Shown here: in pieces, positions 1-6,186 of the stretch
Position numbering within the stretch: position 1 is the first letter of the stretch
Layout: every line of letters begins with the position of its first letter
Assembly: GCF_002209535.1 (NCBI RefSeq)
Contig: NZ_NJIG01000028.1
Span: 1 to 40,079, forward strand
Source of the DNA: Achromobacter marplatensis
GTDB taxonomy: Bacteria > Pseudomonadota > Gammaproteobacteria > Burkholderiales > Burkholderiaceae_B
DNA length: 40,079 bases
Direction: 5' to 3'
Notes under the pieces: model-generated
What the model was told of the DNA's origin: nothing
The model's input: the letters and a program-made list of their open reading frames with translations, nothing else
The model's database searches: none
Made by a program: the position numbers and the translations under genes

Positions 1-33
1 CAGTCACGTCGCTGAAGTACTTGATGTTGGCCA
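1..33 (-). CDS. 5' end of a leftward early phage gene (partial)
   Basis: Only the first 11 codons (MANIKYFSDVT) are inside the window; the rest lies to the left. The ATG is preceded by a strong AAGGAGAG ribosome site at 37-44. It is the first substantial gene of the leftward operon that starts at the operator-controlled promoter near 442-471. In lambdoid phages this position holds recombination or single-strand-binding functions, but 11 residues are too few to assign one. Confidence 0.6.
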
Positions 34-57
34 TTTCTCTCTCCTTGTTCATTCGTA

Positions 58-78
58 AGCCCGCTCTAGGAACGGGCT
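58..78 (-). other. Intercistronic hairpin in the left operon leader
   Basis: AGCCCG (58-63) and CGGGCT (73-78) form a 6-bp stem just ahead of the ribosome site of the gene starting at 33. The same stem sequence, with a stop codon at or near the loop, recurs twice in the leftward operon at the other end of the window (38183-38203 and 39173-39191). No long U-run follows here, so it is more likely an attenuator or RNA-processing element than a full terminator. Confidence 0.45.
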
Positions 79-103
79 GGCGGATGAATTCCGGAGCAGC
101 GCG

Positions 104-262
104 CTACCTGGCTGTTCCCTCGCAACTCTCAAGTAATCCTTGATAGTTGGTCATCGGCTCCAAGCCACGCGCTGCTTCTTCAATCCACCGCAGGGCCAGC
201 AGTCCAGTTGCCAGCCAAGGGATAGATAGCCTCATGCAGTGGCACCTTTTGTGCGCTTGCAT
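104..262 (-). CDS. Small left-operon ORF, 52 aa (or 43 aa from an internal ATG)
   Basis: The frame begins at ATG 262, with an internal ATG at 235 preceded by AAAAGG, and ends at TAG 104-106. The predicted protein has a cationic, Cys/His-containing N-terminus (MQAHKRCHCMRLS), then a hydrophobic stretch (IPWLATGLLALRWIE) and a polar tail. It therefore looks like a tiny membrane-associated early protein. It lies in the leader between the leftward promoter and the gene at 1-33. A second short frame (320 to 180, 46 codons) overlaps it and is an alternative. Neither has a family I recognise, so the coding call is tentative. Confidence 0.42.
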   Translation of the reverse strand: MQAHKRCHCMRLSIPWLATGLLALRWIEEAARGLEPMTNYQGLLESCEGTAR

Positions 263-441
263 CGTCGTCTTTGATCAGGGGAAGAGGATTGCGCCCTGGG
301 CCTAGCCACCTTGCGGTCATTGGCCTGTTCTATCGCTTTGCTGGTTGTTAAAGAGCGGTGTTGCGGTACTTCTGCTGCACCCGACTCCGTCACTAGCTGG
401 CTTCCGCCTAGGCGTTCTGCGTTTCGGGTTGCGTTAGAAGA

Positions 442-485
442 ATACTAGCGCTGCTAGTATTGGCGTGTCAATAGCACCGCTAGTA
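442..485 (-). promoter_or_regulatory. Left operator/promoter (OL/PL)
   Basis: A perfect palindrome ATACTAGC-gct-GCTAGTAT lies at 442-460, and a second copy of its core, TAGC-acc-GCTA, at 472-482. Between and across them is a leftward promoter: -35 TTGACA (complement of 466-471) and -10 TAGTAT (complement of 442-447), spacing 18. The same TAGC-N3-GCTA element recurs twice around the repressor/cro start region, so these are most likely the repressor/Cro operators of the prophage. Repressor bound at 442-460 would cover the -10 box. Confidence 0.8.
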
Positions 486-502
486 CAAAGTTGTAACGGA
501 CG

Positions 503-525
503 AAAAAAAACCCGCCGAAGCGGGC
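503..525 (-). terminator. Intrinsic terminator after the repressor/membrane-protein operon
   Basis: On the minus strand a GC stem closed by a TTCG loop (511-525) is followed by eight U residues (503-510). It lies about 20 bases past the stop of the membrane protein gene at 545. It would stop repressor-operon transcription before it reaches the PL promoter region. Confidence 0.85.
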
Positions 526-544
526 TATTCAGTGGCGCTTGAAG

Positions 545-928
545 TCAAGCGTCTCGCGTTGGATCGTGGTAGTCGCGTCGATGAGGTGAAAGAAGTGGGT
601 CGATGTCAGACCGCAGGCGCTCCAAATCAAAGGATATTTCGGCCGCTACTTCTCGAACAATTGCGCGTGTGTACTCTTCACGGAACTGCTGTTGGAAATG
701 CAAACGCTCGACTCGATAGAACACGGCGACCATGCCCCAGCCCAAAATAGCGAACAAAATCGACGCTGCTTCATTGCGCGTCCACGACCACGCCAACCCA
801 CCGAACGCAAACATGGCCACCCAGGACCATGTCCGCTCTGGAATGCGTTTCGAATCTGCCCTGATAGCCTCCAACGACCCTGGCTCCAGGTAGTTCTGGC
901 CGCTTGCGTAAGAACGATAATTCGCCAC
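545..928 (-). CDS. Two-helix membrane protein co-expressed with the repressor
   Basis: This 127-residue protein starts at GTG 928 behind a strong AGGAGG. That ribosome site overlaps the stop codon of the upstream repressor gene, so translation should be coupled to it. Two hydrophobic helices (about residues 34-49 and 53-71) are followed by a charged C-terminal half rich in Arg and Glu. I do not recognise the family. Expression from the repressor transcript means it would be made in the dormant lysogen. Membrane proteins in that position (RexB- or Sie-like by analogy) often block superinfecting phages. That role is inferred from position and topology only. Confidence 0.75.
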   Translation of the reverse strand: MANYRSYASGQNYLEPGSLEAIRADSKRIPERTWSWVAMFAFGGLAWSWTRNEAASILFAILGWGMVAVFYRVERLHFQQQFREEYTRAIVREVAAEISFDLERLRSDIDPLLSPHRRDYHDPTRDA

Positions 929-941
929 CGCTAAATCCCTC

Positions 942-1688
942 CTAGAGTTTGAACCCGACCCAGAAGGCTCGCCCTATAACTTCTATGTCGGGGTCTGCTT
1001 CATCTAGGTGAAGATCTGGATAACCGCCTGCAGGGTTTTCGGATCTGGCAATGAAGCCGCCGTTCCCCCTATAAAGCCGCTTTACAAGAAGATCTCCGTG
1101 AGATCTGAATGCATAGACCTTGCCGTTGACTACGGACGTGCTACCCCTGTTAACGAGAATTGTTGCGCCGTCTGGTATGAGGGGTTCCATGCTGTCACCC
1201 TTCACCGAAACTGAAACAGTTTGGTCCGGGGAAGCCCCTACGGAACGTAAGAAGTCTGCCCTAAACGAAAGGCGGGAAAGTTCGTCCTCGGATGTCACTA
1301 GCCGACCATGGCCAGCCGAAAGACGAACATCTAGCCGACGTATGGGAACGAATTCAGAGCCATCACCGGAAGTGGAGAGGTGATTGGATGCCTCGGACAC
1401 TCTCTTGGCCAAGGTAGGGCTGATCTCATCGATAGAGCATCCCAGGCCATCGGCAAACTTCTTGACCGTATCGATGTTCAACGGGCGACGGCCGTTCATA
1501 AGCTGCCACACGTAGCCCTGGTTGCCAATCTCATACCTAACCCCGAACTCTGTTTGGTTCAGGCGAGCGTGTTTCTTGAACAGCTCTTTTAGACGCCGAG
1601 CGTCCTCAAGCTGCCATTGCTCGATTTGTGGTGATGCTTTTGCCATGTGCGGCAATGTAGCAACGCTAGTAAGCTGCGCAACTCGCAT
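942..1688 (-). CDS. CI/LexA-type prophage repressor (HTH + S24 peptidase)
   Basis: This 248-residue protein has an N-terminal helix-turn-helix region (about residues 30-95, including NQTEFGVRYEIGNQGYVWQ) and a C-terminal S24 autoprotease domain. The likely cleavage bond is Ala125-Gly126 in LSAGHG. The catalytic Ser166 is in VKGDSMEP and the catalytic Lys203 in LLVKRL. RecA-stimulated self-cleavage would induce the prophage, as in LexA and lambda CI. The ATG at 1688 has AGGAG nine bases upstream. A second ATG at 1646 would give a 234-residue protein whose start resembles typical repressors (MAKASPQ), but it lacks an evident ribosome site. The gene is divergent from cro, and operator sites lie both upstream of and inside its first codons. 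Confidence 0.93.
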   Translation of the reverse strand: MRVAQLTSVATLPHMAKASPQIEQWQLEDARRLKELFKKHARLNQTEFGVRYEIGNQGYVWQLMNGRRPLNIDTVKKFADGLGCSIDEISPTLAKRVSEASNHLSTSGDGSEFVPIRRLDVRLSAGHGRLVTSEDELSRLSFRADFLRSVGASPDQTVSVSVKGDSMEPLIPDGATILVNRGSTSVVNGKVYAFRSHGDLLVKRLYRGNGGFIARSENPAGGYPDLHLDEADPDIEVIGRAFWVGFKL

Positions 1689-1722
1689 TGCTATTGACTC
1701 CTAGAACTAGCGTTGCTAGTAT
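1657..1722. promoter_or_regulatory. Right operator region (OR) and PR promoter
   Basis: Two operator copies are visible: ACTAGC-gtt-GCTAGT at 1706-1720 and TAGC-aac-GCTA at 1658-1668. The rightward promoter PR reads -35 TTGACT (1694-1699), 17-bp spacer, -10 TAGTAT (1717-1722). Transcription should start at about 1729, which is the A of the cro ATG, so the cro message is predicted to be leaderless. One operator sits across the PR spacer and -10. The other lies within the first codons of the repressor frame on the opposite strand. Confidence 0.8.
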
Positions 1723-1728
1723 TGGGCC

Positions 1729-1950
1729 ATGAACATCGCCCAATACCTCCAAAAGACCGGCACGACCCAGGCTGCATTTGCTAGCGCCGTGGGCGTCACT
1801 CAATCCATGGCCTGGCAGTGGATCAGCGGTAGGCGTCCGATTCCTATCGAGCGCTGCGTAGATATCGAGCGGGTCACCCACGGGGAAATCTCCCGAGCAG
1901 ATCTCCGCCCAGATGATTGGGCGCGCATCTGGCCCGAGTTGGTGCGATGA
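1729..1950 (+). CDS. Cro/YdaS-like antirepressor DNA-binding protein
   Basis: This 73-residue protein carries a single helix-turn-helix (about residues 9-35, TTQAAFASAVGVTQSMAWQW), the usual layout of Cro/YdaS proteins. It is transcribed from PR, divergently from the repressor. There is no Shine-Dalgarno sequence in the few bases between the -10 box and the ATG, consistent with a leaderless mRNA. Its expected role is to bind the same TAGC-N3-GCTA operators and commit the phage to lytic growth. The stop codon overlaps an ATG (1947-1950) that opens a short rightward frame I judge to be non-coding. Confidence 0.88.
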   Translation: MNIAQYLQKTGTTQAAFASAVGVTQSMAWQWISGRRPIPIERCVDIERVTHGEISRADLRPDDWARIWPELVR

Positions 1951-1952
1951 GT

Positions 1953-2132
1953 TCAATGCACAACCCCCATTCCCACGTCCCGGCTCATACGAGCCTCGTC
2001 TTGCTCGCAGCAGAGCCTACGAAAGATGTCCATCACGGCGCTTTCGCTGGGTTCTTCGAAGGCGCGCAGGGCGATGTCTTGAGCTTTGGTCAGCAGGGTT
2101 TCGGTTTCAGTCACGTTCTTTTTCTCTCTCAT
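1953..2132 (-). CDS. Small acidic protein encoded antisense between cro and cII
   Basis: This 59-codon frame runs opposite to cro and cII and fills the space between them. Its codon choice is typical of the region (CTG, ACC, ATC, GCC, GTG), and the protein is a plausible amphipathic helical polypeptide (for example ETLLTKAQDIALRAFEEPSE). The frame on the other strand gives an atypical His-rich peptide. The ribosome site upstream of ATG 2132 is weak; a GTG at codon 7 is an alternative start. By analogy with lambda it would be read from a CII-activated establishment transcript (PRE) running from inside cII towards the repressor. I do not recognise the family. Confidence 0.58.
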   Translation of the reverse strand: MREKKNVTETETLLTKAQDIALRAFEEPSESAVMDIFRRLCCEQDEARMSRDVGMGVVH

Positions 2133-2148
2133 TGACAGGATGTACACG

Positions 2149-2460
2149 ATGAGTACGCAACCAGTATCTGCCGACCGGCAGGAAATCACCCGCAAGTTAG
2201 CCGCAAGAACTGAGTCGGAAATATTGAGGCGGCTTGCACACGTCACGCAGGTCCGTGCAGCGGAATTGGCTGGTATTGATCCAAGCACAATGAGTCGCAT
2301 GAAAGAGGGCCTTTATCAGTATTGCTTGATGCTGGCTTCCGTCGGTCTTCAGGTGTCGCCGAAGAACTCCGTTGTGACTACGCCGCACGACCAGAAGGTC
2401 CTGAAGCGATGGGCCGCGAACTGGTTGCTGGCCGAAGTCGAGAGCGAAGACGAGGCCTAG
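2149..2460 (+). CDS. CII-like transcriptional activator
   Basis: This 103-residue protein is placed third in the control region, as CII is in lambda. The helix-turn-helix section reads VRAAELAGIDPSTMSRMK, followed by a conserved-looking LMLASVGLQV segment. Both resemble the lambda CII pattern of helix-turn-helix, SRWK and a hydrophobic helix. I chose ATG 2149 because AGGA lies eight bases upstream; an ATG at 2140 is also possible. The expected role is activation of repressor-establishment and integrase promoters during the lysis-lysogeny decision. It is followed after two bases by ninB. Confidence 0.8.
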   Translation: MSTQPVSADRQEITRKLAARTESEILRRLAHVTQVRAAELAGIDPSTMSRMKEGLYQYCLMLASVGLQVSPKNSVVTTPHDQKVLKRWAANWLLAEVESEDEA

Positions 2461-2462
2461 CG

Positions 2463-2873
2463 ATGAACAAGTCGCGCATCCGTGTCACGCCGGCAACCCG
2501 CCAGATGCTGATCCAGGCTGTCCTGAACGCCCCTGACGGTCACTATGTGGCTATCCAGGAGCCGAACCGCAGTCTGAACCAGAACGCCAAATTGCACGCC
2601 ATGTGCGCGGACATCGCGGCGCAGATGACCTGGATGAATCGCAAGCTGGGCGTTGAAGACTGGAAGCGCCTGCTTGTCGATTCCTGGATGCGCGAAACCG
2701 ACCGTATGCAGCTGGTGCCGTCTTTGGATGGCAAGGGCGTTGTTTCTCTTGGCCAGCAAACCCGGACTATCAGCGTCAAGGACATGGCCGAACTGATCGA
2801 AAGCATCCAGGCATTCGGTGCCATGAACAGCGTTCAGTGGACCGATGAGCCGCACATCCCGGGGTGGGTATGA
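2463..2873 (+). CDS. ninB: NinB-type recombination protein
   Basis: This 136-residue protein has a length and pattern matching the NinB (Orf) family, including the N-terminal half with SLNQNAKLHAMCADIA, a central GVEDWKRLLVDSW segment, and the closing SVQWTDEPHIPGW. In lambda, NinB/Orf helps load recombinase onto SSB-coated single strands in place of host RecFOR. It starts two bases after the cII stop with GAGG upstream. Its stop overlaps the ATG of the next small gene (ATGA), so the cluster is translationally coupled. Confidence 0.9.
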   Translation: MNKSRIRVTPATRQMLIQAVLNAPDGHYVAIQEPNRSLNQNAKLHAMCADIAAQMTWMNRKLGVEDWKRLLVDSWMRETDRMQLVPSLDGKGVVSLGQQTRTISVKDMAELIESIQAFGAMNSVQWTDEPHIPGWV

Positions 2874-3013
2874 GCACCGATTTCAAATTTTGGTTCTTGA
2901 TCGTTCTGTCGGCGATTTATGGCGCCTCGTTATTGCCCAAGTGGTTGTCATGGGTTTTCTGCTCCGTGACTTATGCCGCGGCTGTGTTGGTTTGGTGCGG
3001 GGTTATGTCATGA
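2870..3013 (+). CDS. Tiny membrane protein between ninB and ref
   Basis: This 47-codon gene is joined to both neighbours by 4-base ATGA overlaps (2870-2873 and 3010-3013), which is good evidence that it is translated. The product is almost entirely hydrophobic, with two likely helices (FWFLIVLSAIYGASLL and WVFCSVTYAAAVLVW) separated by PKWLS. No family is recognisable. Small inner-membrane proteins of this kind are common in phage early operons, and no function can be assigned. Confidence 0.7.
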   Translation: MSTDFKFWFLIVLSAIYGASLLPKWLSWVFCSVTYAAAVLVWCGVMS

Positions 3014-3369
3014 AAGGCAAATCTCCCTCAGCCGCTCAGAAGCGGTTCCATGACGCGCTGTGCCGTGATGTCGGCTGCGTGGCCTGCCGTATGGATGGCA
3101 TTGGCAACTTCAATGTCCTGATCCATCACATCGACGGGCGCACGAAGCCGGACGCGCATTGGCTCGTTCTGCCGCTCTGCGCCGGCCATCATCAAGACGG
3201 CACCGGAGCCCCTGGATTGATTGCTGTGCACCCCTGGAAGGCCCGCTTTGAATCGGAGTACGGACGCCAGCGCGACTTGCTGATATCCGCTATCGAGGTG
3301 CTGCAGGCCCGCGGGCATGTGGCCCCTGACGCAGCCCTAGCAGCTGCTGGAATGCTGGAGGCAGCGTAA
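3010..3369 (+). CDS. ref: Ref-family recombination-enhancing HNH nuclease
   Basis: This 119-residue protein matches the C-terminal nuclease domain of the phage P1 Ref (recombination enhancement function) family. It has Cys23-x2-Cys26, the His39-His40 pair in LIHHIDGR, the LPLCAGHH motif (Cys57, His60, His61) and His74, which together form an HNH-like zinc/metal site. P1 Ref is a RecA-dependent nuclease that cuts displacement loops. This shorter form lacks the long N-terminal DNA-binding extension of P1 Ref. It starts by ATGA overlap and its last base abuts the next gene. Confidence 0.87.
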   Translation: MKGKSPSAAQKRFHDALCRDVGCVACRMDGIGNFNVLIHHIDGRTKPDAHWLVLPLCAGHHQDGTGAPGLIAVHPWKARFESEYGRQRDLLISAIEVLQARGHVAPDAALAAAGMLEAA

Positions 3370-4151
3370 TGGCACGCGCAAGAAACATTAAGCCTGGGTT
3401 CTTCAAGAACGACACTTTGGTGGAACTCCCGTTCGAACACCGTCTTTTGTTCGTTGGACTCTGGACATTGGCGGATAGAGACGGGAAGTTGGAAGACCGG
3501 CCCAAGAAAATAAAGATGGAAATCTTCCCAGCCGACAACGTGGACGTTGAGCAAGGGCTGTCTCTGTTGGCTGAAAACGGCTTCATTGAACGCTATGAGG
3601 CAGAGGGTGTGAAGGTCATCATGGTGTGCAATTTCTCTAGGCACCAGAGCCCGCACCACACAGAGAAGGCAAGCACGCTTCCAAGCAATAACGGTGAAGC
3701 AACCGTTAATGAACGAAAGCAAGACGGTGGAAATCCCCCTGATTCACTGATTCCTGATTCACTGATTCCTGATTCAAACCAAGCCGCTGTCGCGGACGGC
3801 AAGCCGTCTCGCCCGACAACCGCCAAGGAGCAGATTTTTGCTCGTGGCCTTCCCTTGCTAACAACTGCCGGTCTCGTTGAAAAACAGGCCAGGACGTTGC
3901 TTGGCTCGTTCTGCCGTGACTTCCCCGAGGAATCGATCTTGGCCGCCATCCAGGCATGTGCTGACGAACAGGTGCTGGAACCGGTCGGCTACATGCAGCG
4001 CGTGCTGAGGTCATCTGCGCCAAAGCGCCAGCCGAGAGAGCCGACCCAAACGCAGAAGAACAACGATTGGATGAAAAACCTGTGGAGCGATCCGCAACCC
4101 GAAATGCGAGACATGGGGACTTTCGATGCAAGCACTGGCCAACCGGTTTGA
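3369..4151 (+). CDS. Phage replication initiator (O-like winged-helix protein)
   Basis: This 260-residue protein has an N-terminal half (MARARNIKPGFFKNDTLVEL... and later FIERYEAEGVKVIMVCNFSRHQSPH) of a kind common in phage replication proteins with a winged-helix fold. A flexible linker with the repeated residues DSLIPDSLIPDS (about residues 125-136) precedes an alpha-helical C-terminal domain. This N-terminal DNA-binding, linker, C-terminal partner-binding layout mirrors lambda O. The DNA encoding the linker is a set of short direct repeats that may be the origin. The next gene overlaps it by 26 bases and is the likely partner. Confidence 0.75.
   Translation: MARARNIKPGFFKNDTLVELPFEHRLLFVGLWTLADRDGKLEDRPKKIKMEIFPADNVDVEQGLSLLAENGFIERYEAEGVKVIMVCNFSRHQSPHHTEKASTLPSNNGEATVNERKQDGGNPPDSLIPDSLIPDSNQAAVADGKPSRPTTAKEQIFARGLPLLTTAGLVEKQARTLLGSFCRDFPEESILAAIQACADEQVLEPVGYMQRVLRSSAPKRQPREPTQTQKNNDWMKNLWSDPQPEMRDMGTFDASTGQPV
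3739..3775. repeat. Iteron-like CTGATTC repeats, candidate replication origin
   Basis: Five copies of CTGATTC occur at 3739, 3747, 3754, 3762 and 3769, arranged as two exact 15-bp units plus one half unit. They sit in the middle of the replication-initiator gene, where lambda-type phages keep the origin iterons bound by O. In frame they encode the repeated DSLIP linker, so a purely protein-level explanation (a low-complexity linker) also remains possible. Confidence 0.5.
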
Positions 4152-4821
4152 CGTACCACAGGGCTTGCCGATGCCCTGGATAAAGAAACTCTTCCAGCGC
4201 TTTGCCGCGATGTACGGCGACAAGCTGCCGAAGATGTGGGGATCGGTCCCTGATGCGGCGATGCACGAGGTGTGGGCTGAAGACCTGGCGGGATTCTCTG
4301 GCGACGAGATCGCCACCGGCCTGCAAGCCTGCAAACAGCGTGAATGGCCGCCCAGCCTGCCCGAATTCATGCGCCTGTGCCGGCCGTGGATGTCGCCGGA
4401 GGTTGCGTACCACGAAGCGGTGCACGGCCTGTCGTGCCGGCGCCGGGGAGAAATGGGGCATTGGTCGCACCCCTCGATTTACTGGGCAGCTATCTCGGTG
4501 AGCTCGGTAGACCTGTTGAACAGCACCTACGGCTCGATTAAAGGCCGCTGGGAGAAGACTTTTTCGGAGGAGCTAGGGAAGGGTAGCCACCCACCCATTC
4601 CGGAGCCTAGAACGGCTCTACCGGCTCCGGGCCAAACGGTGGCGACGAAGGAAGAGGCAGCTGAAGCTTTGAAGAAGATGGGCGCCGACAAGGCACTGGA
4701 CCAGACCGGGAAGAATCCGCGGCGCTGGAGTGCGAAATGGGACGAACGCATTGCCAAGGGCGAACAACCGTCGCCGACCATCGCGGCGATGCTCAAGAAG
4801 GCGAAAGGAGAGGAATCATGA
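4126..4821 (+). CDS. Probable replication partner / helicase loader (P-like)
   Basis: This 231-residue protein has an N-terminal domain of about 100 residues (WIKKLFQRFAAMYGDK... WAEDLAGFSGDEIATGL... EWPPSLPEFMRLC). That pattern is typical of the lambda P-like and related replication proteins that follow O-like initiators and recruit the host DnaB helicase. The C-terminal part is Lys/Ala-rich and contains TKEEAAEALKKMGADKALD. Translation probably starts at ATG 4126, inside the upstream gene, behind GGGGA. Its stop overlaps the next start (ATGA). Assignment to helicase loading is by domain pattern and position. Confidence 0.68.
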   Translation: MQALANRFDVPQGLPMPWIKKLFQRFAAMYGDKLPKMWGSVPDAAMHEVWAEDLAGFSGDEIATGLQACKQREWPPSLPEFMRLCRPWMSPEVAYHEAVHGLSCRRRGEMGHWSHPSIYWAAISVSSVDLLNSTYGSIKGRWEKTFSEELGKGSHPPIPEPRTALPAPGQTVATKEEAAEALKKMGADKALDQTGKNPRRWSAKWDERIAKGEQPSPTIAAMLKKAKGEES

Positions 4822-5192
4822 GCTTTGCAACTCACGACAAATGGGGCGTGGCGATTGTCAATTGCCTGCGCATCTATGGCCCCCACACGATCAAAGAGGT
4901 CGGAGAACTGATCGGATTGGATCAGCGCAGAGCGGACGGCGTAATCCGCAGATTGATGTGCCAGGGCCACGTCGAGCAGACAGGGGAGCGCAAAGGTACT
5001 GGATCAGGACGTGCGGCGATCTACCAATGGGTCGATGTTGAGGACGAAGAGAAGCCGCAGCCCATGATTAACGTCTATGAGCGCAAGCGTGCCGTTGCCA
5101 TGGCTGATGAACTGGTTCGTACATTGCGCGCTGGATGGAACCCGAACTCGGTCGACCCTTTCCGCGTGCTGCGGGCGCAGGTGGCGGCATGA
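4818..5192 (+). CDS. Winged-helix (MarR-like) small DNA-binding protein
   Basis: This 124-residue protein has an N-terminal winged-helix pattern: HTIKEVGELIGLDQRRADGVIRRL is the helix-turn-helix and the wing follows in GERKGTGSGRAAIYQW. The C-terminal half is helical and charged. It starts at ATG 4818 by 4-base overlap with the upstream stop, behind GGAGAGG. In this middle early position it may regulate early phage transcription or assist replication. No specific family name is secure. Confidence 0.75.
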   Translation: MSFATHDKWGVAIVNCLRIYGPHTIKEVGELIGLDQRRADGVIRRLMCQGHVEQTGERKGTGSGRAAIYQWVDVEDEEKPQPMINVYERKRAVAMADELVRTLRAGWNPNSVDPFRVLRAQVAA

Positions 5193-5449
5193 GCGCGGCA
5201 AAGCCAAAGTACTTCGTCGCTTCTTTCCATACATGCCACATCAGCTATCGGAAGCTGTCCGCGTTCGAAGATCGTAACCCGAGGATGTTCGCCCTCAGTA
5301 ACGCTGCTTTCCAAACTTGGGAAGAGGCCCACCAGTTTGTGGTGCAAAAGCGCAAGGAATCCGTGGGCCGAGCCAGGAAAGAACTGAGGAGCGCTGAGAA
5401 GCAACTAGCCAGAGCCTTGGTCATGAAGAAGCCGGAGGCGCCGGTATGA
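5189..5449 (+). CDS. Small hypothetical phage protein
   Basis: This 86-residue protein is joined to both neighbours by ATGA overlaps (5189-5192 and 5446-5449). The N-terminal half is beta-like and aromatic (KYFVASFHTCHISYRKLSAF). The C-terminal half is a basic amphipathic helix (KRKESVGRARKELRSAEKQLARALV). No family recognised. The operon position suggests an accessory early function. Confidence 0.68.
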   Translation: MSAAKPKYFVASFHTCHISYRKLSAFEDRNPRMFALSNAAFQTWEEAHQFVVQKRKESVGRARKELRSAEKQLARALVMKKPEAPV

Positions 5450-5787
5450 ACCGCTCCTACGCCCTAGGTCGCCTCAAGACCGGCCAGCTAAACAAGACCG
5501 AGCAAGCCTATGCCGACTACCTTGGCCAGCTCCAGGCCGTGGGCGGCATCCTCTGGCATAAGTTCGAGGGGATGAAGTTCCGCCTGGCTGATAACACGTT
5601 CTACACGCCGGATTTCGCGGTGATGGCGCCCGACGGTCAAATCGAACTCCATGAGGTGAAGGGGTTCTGGCAGGACGATGCGCGGGCCAAGATCAAGATC
5701 GCTGCGGACATGTACCCGTTCAAGTTCATCGCCGTGAAGGCCCGCGCAAAGCGCGATGGCGGCGGCTGGCAAGTAGAGGAATTCTGA
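5446..5787 (+). CDS. DUF1064 PD-(D/E)xK nuclease-like protein
   Basis: This 113-residue protein matches the DUF1064 family. The nuclease core is visible as TPDFAVM with Asp56, followed by ELHEVKG with Glu70 and Lys72, and Glu19 upstream, the arrangement expected for a PD-(D/E)xK metal site. Family members are small phage proteins resembling Holliday-junction or VRR-type nucleases. Between replication and late-control genes it could act as a resolvase-like enzyme. The start overlaps the previous stop and the stop overlaps the next ATG (TGATG). Confidence 0.85.
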   Translation: MNRSYALGRLKTGQLNKTEQAYADYLGQLQAVGGILWHKFEGMKFRLADNTFYTPDFAVMAPDGQIELHEVKGFWQDDARAKIKIAADMYPFKFIAVKARAKRDGGGWQVEEF

Positions 5788-5954
5788 TGAAACAAGCCAC
5801 CAAGCCCAGCGAGATCAAGCCCATGCAAGCGCGGGCATACGTCCCCAACATGCAGATGCGCCAGGTAGCCGAGAAGCTAAAGGGCCTCCCGCGCCCGGTA
5901 ACGCTATCGAGCAACGTCAGCAACTTCCGGTATATGGAGGGGTGGGATGGATAA
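5787..5954 (+). CDS. Small hypothetical phage protein, 55 aa
   Basis: ATG 5787 overlaps the DUF1064 stop, and the next gene's ATG (5947) lies inside this frame, so the gene sits in an unbroken chain of coupled cistrons. The product is basic and has no membrane segment. Its C-terminal half (LPRPVTLSSNVSNFRYMEGW) looks like a small folded strand-rich region. No family recognised. Confidence 0.62.
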   Translation: MKQATKPSEIKPMQARAYVPNMQMRQVAEKLKGLPRPVTLSSNVSNFRYMEGWDG

Positions 5955-6186
5955 GCCCAGAATAAAACGGAGCATGATCGTGCAGCGTCACTTTCCCCAA
6001 ACGTGCGTTATGGGATGGGTATGCGCTTCATTTCGGTCATGCGGCTACGGCATAACCCCTCAAGCTGCATACAGTGATTGGTACCGCTCCCGGCTTGCAA
6101 GTTCTTCGATTGATTGGATGGGAAAGCTACGGCTTGCCTATCCCAGCCCCATGCATGGAGGGAACCCCAATGCGAACCAACCTTGA
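5947..6186 (+). CDS. Small hypothetical phage protein with GxGxTPxxAYxxW motif
   Basis: This 79-residue protein has a central GYGITPQAAYSDWYR segment like that of many short phage proteins in which a Gly-rich turn and an 'AY..W' helix are conserved. That supports a real gene despite ordinary codon statistics. It overlaps the upstream gene by 8 bases and the next gene by 17. Function unknown. Confidence 0.6.
   Translation: MDKPRIKRSMIVQRHFPQTCVMGWVCASFRSCGYGITPQAAYSDWYRSRLASSSIDWMGKLRLAYPSPMHGGNPNANQP

Noticed and set aside
1947..2135. Rightward frame beginning at an ATG overlapping the cro stop
   Set aside because: The ATGA overlap is tempting, but the product is His/Phe/Gly-rich and the opposite strand has far better codon usage, so the antisense gene is preferred.
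3739..3775. Short CRISPR-like repeats
   Set aside because: The units are 7-15 bases, directly adjacent and in frame within a replication gene; there are no spacers.
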